Shown: one piece after another, positions 11,207 to 22,530 of the stretch
Layout: every line of letters starts with the position of its first letter
Numbering within the stretch: the stretch's first letter is position 1
Assembly (NCBI GenBank): GCA_021399435.1
Contig: JAJTUP010000047.1
Location: 62,001 to 126,000 of the forward strand
Direction: 5' to 3'
Length of the DNA stretch: 64,000 nt
Source: Diaporthe sp. PMI_573
Taxonomy: Eukaryota; Ascomycota; Sordariomycetes; Diaporthales; Diaporthaceae
Translations under genes and position numbers: made by a program
Notes under the pieces: generated by a model
The model's database searches: none
What the model saw: the letters and a program-made list of their open reading frames with translations, nothing else
What the model was told of the DNA's origin: nothing

Positions 11207-11689
11207 GTAGTTGAAAATGGTGGTCCGAAATGCCTGGGGTTTATTTACAACGTTAAATGCAGCAAGATACTTTTGAGCTCATCCATGCCAAGGGGTCAGG
11301 GGTTAATGCAACGATACTTTTAATGGTTGAATTCATTTGATGAGTTCCAGGATTATACAGTCAGGCTTAAGTATCCTATAGTTAACAAGTTGTATTCCTA
11401 CATAATTTGTATACTTGTAGACTTTGCATTTCTTTTTAGCTGGGACGACCCTGATTCCTTCCTTCACGCTAACTTTAAGTAGGTTAAGTTAGTGCTTACT
11501 GACTTAAGTAGGTACTTAGGCACCTACTGAGAGGCTGATGGCGGGCGCCAAGCTTGCCGAGTCAGTTGGTCCGCTTTGCAACAGCAGATGACCCCGGGTA
11601 TTTATCTCCTCAAGACCACCTCCGTTCACTTGGTCTTTTCGAGCCTGATCAGTTAGTCCCTCCTCCACACACCAAAATCAGGTACTGCT
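11207..11689. other. Intergenic region with no recognised feature
   Basis: No coding stretch is supported. A TTAAGTAGGT-type motif recurs at about 11470-11520, similar to the TACTTAGG repeats at 9158. It presumably carries the terminator of the upstream gene and the promoter of the GAPDH-like gene. Confidence 0.5.
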
Positions 11690-12656
11690 ATGGACTCAAA
11701 CGCAACCATACAAGAGCGATTTCCTGGCCAGGAATTTCCGGGAGATGATGACACCAATTACTTTAACGGCGGCGTGTTTGAGGATCCGTCTGATTTCCCC
11801 CGAAGCCCGGGGAAGGTCCTCGATGAGCTTGGCCACCAATTCAAGGTACAAGTCTCTCCCCCTCGCCTCTCTCTTTCTCTTATAGGTTTTAAAGTTTGCT
11901 GAAGTATTTTGCTTTTCTCCGATATTTAGGTTGGAATTAACGGATTCGGCCGTCTTGGCCGTTCTATCTTCTGCAAGGTGTGCGTATAAACTTACTCCAG
12001 GATATCTTTGAAGCTGCTTACATCTTGGGCATCTTAGCTATAATATGCCTTACATTAACATCATCGCCGTTAACGATCCTTATGTAGACGCGGCCCAAGC
12101 AGTAGGTCTAAACATAGAAGATTACTGCCATCTACTTGCCCAGACACGTCTAATCAGCCTTCTCACAATTATTTCTCAGGCCACCCTCCTCCAGAGAGAG
12201 CACTCCCGGCTTACCCTCGGCACCAGCCTCGAAATCCACGCCGAAGCTACAGCCAACAAGCTCCAGCTTAAAGACACCGCCACAGGCAAGACCACGACGG
12301 TGCAGTTTAGCACACAGGATGACCCATCCATCCTAGGCTGGGCCAGTATTGGCGCCTTCCACATTATCGAGTGCTCGGGCATATTCACAACCATAGAATC
12401 TGCGTCCGCACACTTAGCCACGGGGTTCAGAGACCAGCCTGATGCCGATGGTACAGATGGTGCAGATGGCGCTCTCAAGGTATTGATCGCAGCGCCGTCG
12501 CCTAACGCGCCGAGGTTCTATCCTGGGGTTAACTTGAGGGAGGTCCGGGTTGAGCAAAACGTGATTGCGTGTGCGCCGCCGGGAGATGATTATGATGATG
12601 AGAATGATGGTTGGCAGTACGCCGATCACGTGCTTGAGTTGTTGAGTAAGTTATAG
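11690..12656 (+). CDS. GAPDH-like protein lacking the catalytic domain
   Basis: The predicted exons 11690-11845, 11930-11979, 12038-12101 and 12180-12656 give 248 aa. After a novel 52-residue N-terminal extension comes the GAPDH dinucleotide-binding signature VGINGFGRLGRSIF, then IIAVNDPY, a segment ending in SGIFTTIESASAHL, and IAAPSPNAPRFYPGVNL. This is the NAD-binding half of glyceraldehyde-3-phosphate dehydrogenase in order. Where the family has the catalytic SCTTNC loop and then about 160 residues of catalytic domain, this protein goes straight to DDENDGWQYADHVLELLSKL, which matches the C-terminal helix of GAPDH (normally a YDNEWGY-type motif). It therefore cannot be a working GAPDH. It may be a pseudogene or a repurposed NAD-binding protein. 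The third intron (12102-12179) is a multiple of three and could be retained. Confidence 0.75.
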
Positions 12657-13112
12657 GTTTCTTGCCTCTACTTGCTATGTCCTGCTTCCAGGTTTGACGG
12701 GCGATGGCCGTAGCTTGTCCCTTGCAGAATTTCAGGACTAACATTGCCTTTTCTTTCTCGTTAGGTCTCGTGCTTGCGCGGGACGGCGCAGCAGCAAGCT
12801 ACGCCATGGTTTTTGAAGAGGGTCGCGCGTCTTCACTCGACACTCTGTTTGAGGATTCATTATCCTGGGTTCTTGAAGATTGTCTCCCTTCTAGGGAGTC
12901 TTCTGTCTTTCATGAAGGGCTTCTAGAGATTGGAAACTCAGAGTTTATGATGGCAAGTAAATGTTACTGCCGGGGATGTAGGGTACCAGAGGGAAAGGAA
13001 GATTAGGCAAGGGCAACGCGAAGGAAAAGCACGTAGTGTACACGCACTAAACTACCTAAGTATTATAGTAATGACTCCCATAAGCGCAGACCCAGGTAGA
13101 ATTGCACTGCGG
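12657..13112. other. Intergenic region
   Basis: An open frame at 12704-13006 (+, 100 aa) matches nothing I recognise and is not GAPDH. I do not call it. No RNA gene or repeat is seen. Confidence 0.4.
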
Positions 13113-13709
13113 TTAAACACGAGGTGCGCCTGTCGCGCTTGCTTCGGCAACCAATCCAAGTTGCTCATGCCCATATCTGGCTCCATGTCGGACCAGGGTC
13201 TCGGATACCTGTGTATCGCCATGGTCCAAGGCATACTGGCACAACTCGTCCGAGTGCGCCTGTTCCGCCCCTGTATGTGGCCGGGTGTCCAAGAGAGAGC
13301 TGAACAAGGTTTCTCGCATCTCAGGGGCGACGGAGACACTATTCTTGACGAGATGCTCCAGAGCGGTCTTAGAGTCGGAAACATGTATATGTAGGCTCCG
13401 CCTGTCCCATCGCTCGCCTGCCCAGGTGAGCAACCATATCGACTCATAGAGAGAACGCACTTAACATTCATTTAGGCCTTTATCGATCACCCGTTTAATC
13501 AACCCTGGGAGCAACGAATAGCCACCAATCAAGGACAAGGGCTTGGATCCCTCAACCAGCAGCGTTTGTACTAACGACGGCTGGGTAGAAGAAGCGAAGA
13601 AAATGTAATACCAAGTATAGCTGATCGGATGATAATCCCTGATATCAGGAGTAAGGCAACCGGTATCTAGAGCATGATTTATAAGTGAAAGGACTAAATC
13701 ATGACGCAT
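13113..13709 (-). pseudogene. Broken gene, possibly an ankyrin-type repeat protein fragment
   Basis: Two open stretches on the minus strand (13709-13464 and 13460-13113) are in the same frame and separated only by a TAA at 13461-13463. The codon could derive from CAA by a single C-to-T change. The second part has the helix-rich, leucine-spaced look of degenerate ankyrin-like repeats (SKTALEHLV, DTQVSETLVRHGARYG). No start context or further exons are evident. The family call is weak; the single-stop interruption is directly visible. Confidence 0.4.
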
Positions 13710-14033
13710 TTCTTTACATTCATGCTCGCACCGGCAGGAGGGAGGGACTCGTAGCCGAGCCGCCGACAGGATGCATCTATTTACTTAATATAGTTAGGAG
13801 TCAAGGTAGGAGAGGAGCAGTACTACCTTTATATCCCCCGCGTTTATAAAATACTTAATAAGTCTTAAAAAGTTTTTATTAGGTATATTAAGGTCAAGAC
13901 CAATGGTAGAAGCTTATATATAATTTTAAGATTATCTAGGAAATATATTATTATAAGAAAGTAAAGAAGAGTATTTTTATTTAATAAAATAAAGTTAACT
14001 ATAAACTATAAGTAATAATTCTTTTTAGTTATA
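13710..14033. other. Boundary into the second AT-rich block
   Basis: Composition drops sharply at about 13790 from balanced to strongly AT/TA-rich DNA. No gene is seen. It is flanking sequence of the Fot1-like copy B. Confidence 0.6.
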
Positions 14034-16358
14034 ACGTGGTTCACCAGTCAGTGGGTTATACCAGTTAGTGGGACACTTTTGCTAACTTAACCAACTTTTA
14101 CTAACCCCAGTATCTACTAGGTGCTAAAGAGTTAGTTAAAATTAACACCAATTAGTACCAACTGCTTTAAATTCCTTATTTCCAATTAATTTGGTTAATT
14201 TAGAGAGGTTGGTGCTACTATAGTACTAGTCTAAAGTAGACGACTTTTGGTGGGAAAATCAGCTTCCCTACCAAAATAAAGCATTTTAGCTATATAGGAT
14301 TAACTTTAATCTATACTAGCCAGACCAACTATTTGGGTGGTCTACCGCAGACTACTTAAAAATATGCTATTATTTACTCGGAATCTAAATAACTAGACTC
14401 TTCTACATCTTTCTTACAAGTTTTTGTATTATATTTAGTCTTGCCGCAGTTACTACATTATCGTTTAGACAGTTTGCCACAGACTGCCTTCTTGCTATTA
14501 CCAGCCATTTTACTAGCTAGCTGCTTTCCCTTTTGTTTTTCTTCAATTATTACCTAGGAATCCTTAATACTAAGTATCCCTCCAAGCTAGACCTAACTTC
14601 TTTTAGCCCTCCGGCACTTGGTAAGCTTAATATTAGCCTTTTTAAGAGTATAGACCCGATTATTTAAAAGAATAATCTAATGCGCCATTACTTATATACC
14701 CTTTATAAACTTCTTAACTATCTAGATAATTAGTGTAGAAGAGCTGCCCTGGTGTGTAGATATCCTGCCCTTAATAAAACTTAACTACTAGATAGTCTAG
14801 TTAATATTAAATAGTATTTATGATTTTTATTTTATTAGTAATATAGGGAGGGATTGTACTAGAGTTTATAGGTAGACATCTAGTTTGGAAATTACAGAAT
14901 CTAGGTCCTATAGAGAAATTCCAGCCCCTTTAAACCTAGATTTCATGTTTTCTTTTATAAAGACCTTATTATAGGCTACCTTAAACATAATAAAGAACTT
15001 AGACTTAGTAATATAGTTAATAAATACCCGGATAAAGAGATTAATCTTATTACTATATATATGCTTTAATGGCGAAAATAATACAATATTTAATAGCTAA
15101 AGTAGATAAGATAAGTGTAGGGGTATACTAATAGGGATAATATTATTATTATTATAGTACTACTTAAATTCTGCTAATATATGGCTTTTGTATCTATTTA
15201 GGACAAGTATCTGGTACTTGTCCTTTATCTACTTAATTGTATACTTGTTAAAGTACTAAATCTATTTTAGACTAGTCTCGTTATTTGTCTACCTATTAGG
15301 AGTAGGCTTGATAATTTAGCTTAGTGGAAAGCTAGACTCTATAGTCTAGTTAGCAAGATAGTAGGTGCCTTAGATAATTATAAACGGCAGGATATACCAG
15401 CCCTTTACATTAATATACTTAATAGCTATTACCTATTCTTAGTTTCTAGGCTATATAGATTTAGCCTTTTCCTATCTATCAGCATATATAATAACCATTG
15501 CTATAGTTATTACGCCTATTATAAAGCCTATCTTATTAAAGTTATACAAGTTATTATCTATAATCCTATACTTAGCCATTATGTTATAGAGTAGCCAGAA
15601 CTAGTTTCTAATAACCTCTAGATCTTTATAAAGAGCCCTCTAGTAGTTATAAGGCTGAGAGAATCTTGTTTTTAAGCTTAGTTATATATCTATAAAGCGT
15701 TATACCTAGTTTTTGCCAACCGGCTTGCTATTACACGATGCTAGCAAAAGGTTAGCCATATTTTTTATACCAGAAAGTTGTATTGGAAATTTTTATATAT
15801 CTTACTTAATAATATATCGGACAAGCGTTTACTCTTTGATTTAGTCAAGTTTATGGTAGTTAATACGTAATTTATCGTGGTTATATTAGTTATTTATCCT
15901 CTTGAAGAGCGTACTTTTAGGGACGTTGAAGATATGTATAGCCTAGTGTATATTTAAGGGTTTCTTTTGATTTTTTTTAAAGTTCTTAATTACCTAAAGT
16001 ACTAGTTAGACTTTCTGTTCTTTTGGGTAGATTGGCATAGTGGTTATTGATTTCTAGCGTGTTAGATATTTAAGTAGGTAGAGTGATGCGAGATTGATGC
16101 GAAAAATGGAGACGCGATCTGCACTAAAAACAAAGCCGCCTATCAAAACTTTAAACTTTTAGACTAGTACTATAACACTACTATATCTCTAAATTGACCA
16201 AATTAATTGAAAATAAGGAATTTGAAGCAGTTAGTACTAATTGGTGCTAATTTTAACTGACCCTTTGGCACCTGGTGGGTGCTGGGGTTGGTAAAAGTTG
16301 GTTAAGTTAGCAAAAGTGTCCTACTAACTGGTATGACCCACTGACTAGTGAACTACGT
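14034..16358 (-). mobile_element. Fot1/pogo-type DNA transposon, full length, RIP-inactivated (copy B)
   Basis: This is the second copy of the element at 1227-3551: again 2325 bp, flanked by TA (14032-14033 and 16359-16360), with the same long inverted repeats, but with the transposase on the minus strand. Stops are as frequent as in copy A. The catalytic-Asp codon found as AAT in copy A is also AAT here (around 15196-15210, minus). The zinc knuckle at 14416-14457 (minus) reads C-x2-C-x4-Y-x4-C, so it keeps the Cys that copy A lost and has lost the His that copy A kept. The two copies together therefore support an ancestral CCHC knuckle. Confidence 0.85.
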
Positions 16359-16507
16359 TATAGCTAAAAACTTATAAATTCTTATAAATAATAATTTTAT
16401 ATATTATATTAAGCCCTCCTAGGTATAAGGGTAAAAGACCTATAATTATGTGTTTTTAACTAATTTATATTTAACTATATAATATTTCTGTAACAAGGTT
16501 TCAAATA

Positions 16508-16964
16508 TTAAATCTTGTTAAAGAAACGCTTTCTATTCTCGGCTGCCCTCTTTCCTCTCTTTGACTTATTGTTTTTAATTGTTGTTTTGAGAGTAATAAG
16601 CTGGTCTATTTGTTTAGAATAGTCCTCAAACTTCTTTAAGGTGGCAATAAATATGTCGATCTGTTTGGTTATGCGAGGTTCCTTGTCGTCGCGCTCCTTT
16701 GCCTTTACAAATGATGTCCTTGTATTGGTATAGACTTGCTTGTTGTAGTTAAAGTCTATTTCTGTGGCTGTTTGTGGCAGAGCTGTCAGGTCCACGCATC
16801 CAGACAATAGAATGTGGTTGCCTTACCTGCAGTCTGTTCCAACCGCAGCTGTAAACTTGCTCAGTAGACGTGTGCACTGGTTCAAGCTTGACTGGCAGTC
16901 GTCTCGGCTTTACGCGGCAGGCTGAATGATTGCTTTCGTGTGGTCTTGCAACACAGCGGAACAA
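16508..16964 (-). other. Unassigned open reading frames within the AT-rich block
   Basis: Two overlapping minus-strand frames: a Lys-rich, helix-prone one at 16508-16807 (contains KKFEDYSKQIDQLITLK, possibly coiled coil) and another at 16749-16964 with an ATG. No splice combination I tried joins them in frame convincingly. They are less AT-rich than their surroundings and could be a captured or transposon-borne gene fragment. No function is assigned. Confidence 0.25.
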
Positions 16965-17685
16965 GGTTATGGTAGTCGCTCAGTTTTGCCAGATGGGTGT
17001 ATTTAAGCAGAGCCAGAACCTGTATGTGTCTCACGAGAGTATGCAGTCGGGGCAATGGCTGCTTTTATTATCGCCCATTTTGGCCAACTTGTGTCTAAGT
17101 TACACGGCAATAGCACTTTCACATAGTACTTAACGGCATCAGACTAGGTTGCTTGTGGCCCGCGATAGCTTTAACCTTAACAGGCTAACGGCTTGTCAAC
17201 AGTACCGGCGCGAACAGACTAGGCATGGCCTAATGCTACGGCTTCTAGCGCAGAATGGCGGGCGGCTTCTGACTATAGACAGGTTTGCAGAAGATTGCAA
17301 AGTTACTGTGAAAAGTCCTGTATGGCAAAAATTACTGTTTTTTTTTAATTGTGTCTTGTCCTTCTAGGACACTAACTGTGGTTTCCAGCTAAATAGAGGA
17401 ACTTAAACAAATATAAATAGTCGATATATTATATTAAGAGTAGTAGGGTATAGCTTATTACCTTAAGTTTAAAGTTCTAGGATACCTAAAGTATTAGTTT
17501 ATAGAAAATATACTAGTTTATAAGAAATTTAGTAGTAAATATATAGCTGTTATAAAGGGCTAAGTGTAGTAGAAACTAGTAGGAAGTTAAAATAGCTGCT
17601 AGTTTAGTGAACCTTATAGTGTCCCTTATTAAAGCTTAGTACTTGTATAAGTATATATATTAATATTAGGGGTTTACGCTATTAG
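16965..17685. other. Mixed region left of the satellite-bearing element
   Basis: The part 16965-17370 is of fairly normal composition with short frames only (for example 17149-17367, +). After 17400 it becomes AT-rich again. Minus-strand reading of 17400-17685 may continue the copia integrase interrupted at 18546, but the match is poor. Confidence 0.35.
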
Positions 17686-18545
17686 CAGAGTTGTGACAAA
17701 AATAATACATTTGTATTATTAGGAATACAGGAATACAATAATACTGTATTATTGTATTCCTGTATTACTATATTTTTGTATTCCTGTATTCCTGTATTAT
17801 TGTATTCCTGTATTTCTGTATTCCTGTATTATTGTATTCTTGCATTCCTGTATTATTGTATTATTTGTATATATATACAAATAATACAAAAATAATATAA
17901 ATTTCATTATTAAAATTATTTCTTAAAATAAATAAATAAATAAATAAATAAAATAAAAATTAAATATATAGTTTTATTTAAATTCATTTAAACTTAAAAT
18001 ATAAAACACTTATATTTATATATTAATATATATATATAAGTATATATAATTATTTAATATAATCTATTGAATTATATACTAAAAAAATTAAATCTAAGCT
18101 ATTAATTATTATAATATAATAAAAGCTTTAATGTAAAAACTTAAAAGTAGTAAATATTAAGTATTATATTATTTATTTAACTAAACCTAACTAACTAGTT
18201 TATTAGTCTATTAGTTTATTAGTCTATTAGTTTATTAGTTTATTAGTTTATTAAAATATATAATAATGTTATAAGTAAAAAGTAATTCTTTTTTTAACCT
18301 TTTTTAAGTTAAATATATCTTATATATAATTATTATATTATTGTATTATTGTATTATTGTATTATAATAATACAGGAATACAATAATACTGTATTATTGT
18401 ATTCTTGTATTCCTGTATTCCTATATTATTGTATTCTTGTATTCCTGTATTATTGTATTCTTGTATTCTTGTATTCCTGTATTATTGTATTCTTGTATTC
18501 CTGTATTATTGTATTCCTGTATTATTTTATATTATCACAACTCTG
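17686..18545. mobile_element. 860-bp non-autonomous TIR element carrying two satellite-like arrays
   Basis: The stretch starts CAGAGTTGTGACAA and ends with the inverse TTATCACAACTCTG, giving short terminal inverted repeats. CAGAG ends are typical of hAT elements. I do not see a clean 8-bp target duplication, which in RIP-mutated DNA is not decisive. Inside are two arrays of a roughly 17-bp unit (GTATTCCTGTATTATTG and variants), at about 17740-17870 and 18380-18530. Each is preceded by a palindrome in which CAGGAATACAATAATA meets its inverse. No coding capacity is credible: the open frames at 18349-18602 are just the repeat read through. It appears to sit in the integrase region of a copia relic. 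Confidence 0.55.
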
Positions 18546-21400
18546 AGTATAATAGGCGGTAATACCTCTCTACCTTACCTACCAACCAATAGGCTTCTAT
18601 AGAGACCTGCTTACAGGTAATACCCATCAGCCTGGCCTTGTTTCTAAGCTCTGCAAAGGCAAAGTTAGTGCCAGTATCGTAGACTAGCCAATCAGGGAGT
18701 CCCAAATAGCTGTCTATCTACATCATCCAGAGGGCCTCCCACATATCTTTAGCAAAAAGAGATTTAAAAAAACAAGCAGCTTAAAAAGAAGTACCCAAAT
18801 CTACTATATATAGCATTAGGCGACCCTTCAGGTATATAATGTTAACTAGTAGTTTATAATTAAAGTCAACATTATCTTTTAACATAAATTTAAACCATTT
18901 AAAGGCGTCAGCATTTAGCTAGCAAAGGTAGCAAAACTTAGATATAGCTTCTAGAGCTACTATCTCTATCAAGTAGCCAGCATTGGCCAGGAGACAGTTT
19001 AGCCAGTTAACTAAAAGGTACCCAAACCGGCAATATAATTGTCTAAGCTCTATTTTAGTGAAAAAAGTAGCTATAGAAGCAGGACCGTGCCTAAAGGGGG
19101 AAAACTATAGGTAGCCCCACTTTCTCGTTACTAAAACGACTATCTCGGTGCCATTAAGCTAGCATTATACCAGCTTGTTGGTAGTATTTCAAAGGAATAC
19201 ACCAAGGGCGTCTATATCTATAATCGAGAATAGGAAAGGAGTTAAGGCATCTATTATATAAAATATAATATCTTTAAGCGGCGTTATAATGGTAGTTGTG
19301 CCTTTTGATAAAAAATGTAGCCCTTTGCCAAATCTTATAGTGGCTTTATCGGCATATAAAGAATCTAGGCTGACTTTCGGGTCTTCTTGCTAGAGGGCCA
19401 AGTACTAGTTGTAGCCTACCGTAGAGTATTTAGCTGCGCCTATATTAGGCATAATACCCTAAAATTTATAACAAGAGTAGCGGTCTTTAAAAAGAAAGAT
19501 ACCAGTAATAGTCTTATTGCTATCCTCAGGCTCCTCTACTAGCAAGGGATTAAAATAATAAAGAAAGGCCAAATCTATCAGGAAGTAGTAGGCTATATAG
19601 CTATTATTATTGTCTTCTTCGACAGTAGTTACTTAGCCGGTAGGCATACCTTTAGCGTCCTCTATATCGGCTAAGAAGGCATTAACTTTGCCACTATAGG
19701 CAGCCTCTTAGGCATACTTGTAGGCTATTAGAAACTAACAACAAACATACTGGCATTTTTTGGTTATATAGTTAGTAGACCAACAACCTTTTTTACTATA
19801 CACAAAGCAACATTTTTTAGTTAGGTCTAGTAGTCAAGGAGCTCCCTGCTATAGTAGTGGTGGGTATATAGTGGCCTTTCTAGAGGCACCATAGCTGCTC
19901 TGCTTATTGTTAATATAGCGGCAATTAAGATAGTAAGTCTTGTTGTTACCTTTAGCGGCAGATAGGCCGGGACCAGTAAGAAAGCGCTAGAAAGGTTGCT
20001 TATACTTTAGACTTAGATTAAGAGAGATGCGGAGGTCTTAAAATAGCTTCTCGCATAAGGCCGAGGGCATAAATAGTGTATATTTAAAGTCTAGCATACC
20101 CTTATAGGTACAAAGAACGGTTATTCTAAGAGTATCGTCACCCTTATAGCCGTGGCTAAGTATCTGTTAGTATAGCTAAAGCTTGTCTAGTAGGGCTTAT
20201 AGCACTTTTTATAGGTTCTTTTTAGTGTTTTCAGGGTCTTCGTGCATATTAGAAAAGGTTAGGCCGGTCTAGTTACTAAAGTACTACTAATAGTTAGTAT
20301 TAGTATTAAAATGGGTCTTTAGCTTGGCGTATACCTAGGCAAAGCTATTATTAACACTAATATATATAAGATAGTACTTTTTGGCATAGCCAGTAAGAAT
20401 CTAGGGAAGTAGGGTATAGAATTGGCTAGGGTCAACCTTATTAAAGTAGTAAATATTTAAAAACACCTTGATTTTATTATCTAAAAGGTTATACAAGTTA
20501 TTACTCCACTTCTACACTAGGTCCCAGCTTTTAAGAAAGCAAGCTATCTATTCTAGCTCTATTTAAACGTTAGGTACATAACAAGGGAGGAAATCCTAAT
20601 AATCGTTCTATAGTCGGGGCTAATAGCGGTATAGCATCAGCGTCTAGGCCAGGTATTCCTCCCAGAGATCATACAAAGCCTCGGGCTAAAGAGGGTCGTT
20701 CCGGGTATATAGGGTCCCTAAGACACATAATACCTGTCGGCTTGCCAGGCCTAGAGTAATATTTTACCAGGCAACCGCTAAGCCCGGTATAGTTAGGGGT
20801 AGCCGGGTTAGTCATTCTATCGACTCAACAATAGTAACAGGGAAAGAGGCACTACCTGGGGCAAAAAAAACAAGCATTTATATATTCCTTCCAGGCAGTC
20901 TTTAAAATTGTCGTGCCATTTTTAACTTAGGCGTAAATTCAACCTCACGGGCTTTGTCTTCTGGCCACTTAAGGCAATAGTCTTCTTTAAGGAGGGCAAA
21001 TAGTTGGTTGGCAACATAGGTACTTCTTATATTGCCGGTGTAAATACTGTAGGCCCGGAAGAAGCACCGAAGCTCTGATTACCAGCAGCTCTCGGTAACT
21101 TTAAAGCTATCAAGAGTCTACCCCTTAAAGTAGGTTTAATACTTGCCGAGAAGTTTGTTATTAATAGCGTAAATTTCCTATAGCTTATCTAGTGCCCTAA
21201 GCAGATATGTCGTTATCTAGGTAGGGTTTTAGCTTAAAGAGTTACTTAAGGCTTCCTATTAAAAGTAGTTAATATAGGCCCAGCTTATTGCTGAGACTGT
21301 GTATTATTAGTAAAGGGTATTAAGGTAGGCCCTAAAGAGGTCTACGTAGTTCTACTCTCTAGCTGGGGTGGTGCCTGCTGCTGGAGGCACACTTTAGGAC
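18546..21400 (-). mobile_element. Ty1/copia gag-pol relic (gag, protease, integrase), RIP-mutated
   Basis: The minus-strand translation from about 21400 down to 18546 follows copia order. Gag comes first (about 21400-19950), then a zinc-knuckle remnant near 19790-19830 and the protease around 19430-19460. In the protease the active-site DTGA reads NIGA: the Asp codon is AAT at 19444-19446, and the next change is also a transition. A pre-integrase segment (ELRQLYCRFGYL) and the integrase core (DSYLGLPDWLVYDTGTNF, then VGKVERYYR near 18550-18570) follow. Stops are almost all TAG at positions where Gln or Trp is expected. The 3' part (RT, RNase H) is not recognisable downstream. It is dead. Confidence 0.7.
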
Positions 21401-22470
21401 AAAGAAGAAGAGGTTCCGGCTATTACCTATTATTTTCGGGCTAGCCGTGAAAATCTAAATCCAGGATACTAATTAACTAATCTAATTTATATCTTTATAG
21501 TCACTCTTTCTATAGTTTAAAAAAAGGGAAGGGAAAGAGGAGAGTCTAACTAATTTAACTTAAGTCTTTACAGTTATCCTTCCTATAGGTTAGGCAAAGA
21601 AAAAGGGGGAAGACTAGCTACCTTAGGTGTAGTTTCTATTATTGTTAAGGAAGGTCTTGTCTTCTAAGCGAGAAGAAGAAAGGGGACCAGCCACTATAGG
21701 TATAGGTCCTATTATAGTTAAGGATGGCTATTTGGGCCTACTATAGGAGGAGGACCACTAGAAGAAGGACCAGTAGAAGGAGGAGGAGGAGGACTAGCCG
21801 CCATAATATTTACGCTTCTTTAATAGGTAGTTTATTTATTTACTTTTGGGAGACCAGAAGAAGGAGGAGAAGGCAAAGGCAAATAAGCTAAAGGCAAAAA
21901 AGGCAGAGAGGCTGCCGCTGCTATAGTTAGTAATGTCGGCTTTAACAAGAGACCGCTACTGCCGTAGTTAGTAATGTCGGCTTTAACGCAAGTAGTAGCA
22001 ACAAGAGCCGGCATGCCGTTGTCTGCAGCAACTAGGCAAGCGGCAATAGTGGTGCCGGCAAAAAGCAGGGGCGCCATTGTCTGCAGCAACTAAGCAAGTG
22101 GTGGTAGTAACGAGAACTAGCATACCGCTATAATAGCAAGCGGCGAAGAGATCTAGATAAGAGAGAGAAAGAGAGAGAGATACCGTTACCTACTGCTACT
22201 AAATAGTAGTAATGGTGCCGGGGTAAGGGCGTCGTTATTAGTAGCAACAAGGTAGCCGTAGCCTTTCTAGTAGCCTCGGGTCTACAGAAAAGAGAGTATT
22301 ATAATACTTACTGCTACAGCTTATAACCGACACAAGAACTATTTACCTGTAGGTAGTAGTTATCGGTAAACGGCACCTATTACTACATAGTCTAACAGGT
22401 AGAGTTGCCCTTTTAAGTGGTTATCTTGGTTATATACCGCTAAAACGCAACAAAAGAGGGGTAGGTGAGG

Positions 22471-22530
22471 GTTTTAGCGTTCCGGGTACAGTTTTAGCGT
22501 TCCGGGCACGGTTTTAGGTATTCCGGGCAG
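22471..22530. repeat. 20-bp tandem repeat, three copies
   Basis: Three consecutive 20-bp units begin GTTTTAG and end TTCCGGG plus three bases. Units 1 and 2 are nearly identical and unit 3 is diverged. Confidence 0.85.

Noticed and set aside
18349..18602. Cys/Ile/Leu/Tyr-repeat open frames
   Set aside because: They are simply the 17-bp satellite unit translated in different frames.
21832..22089. An 85-codon minus-strand frame rich in Ala, Leu and Thr
   Set aside because: It is produced by local direct repeats (versions of the segment around 21915-21990) in a transposon leader-like region.
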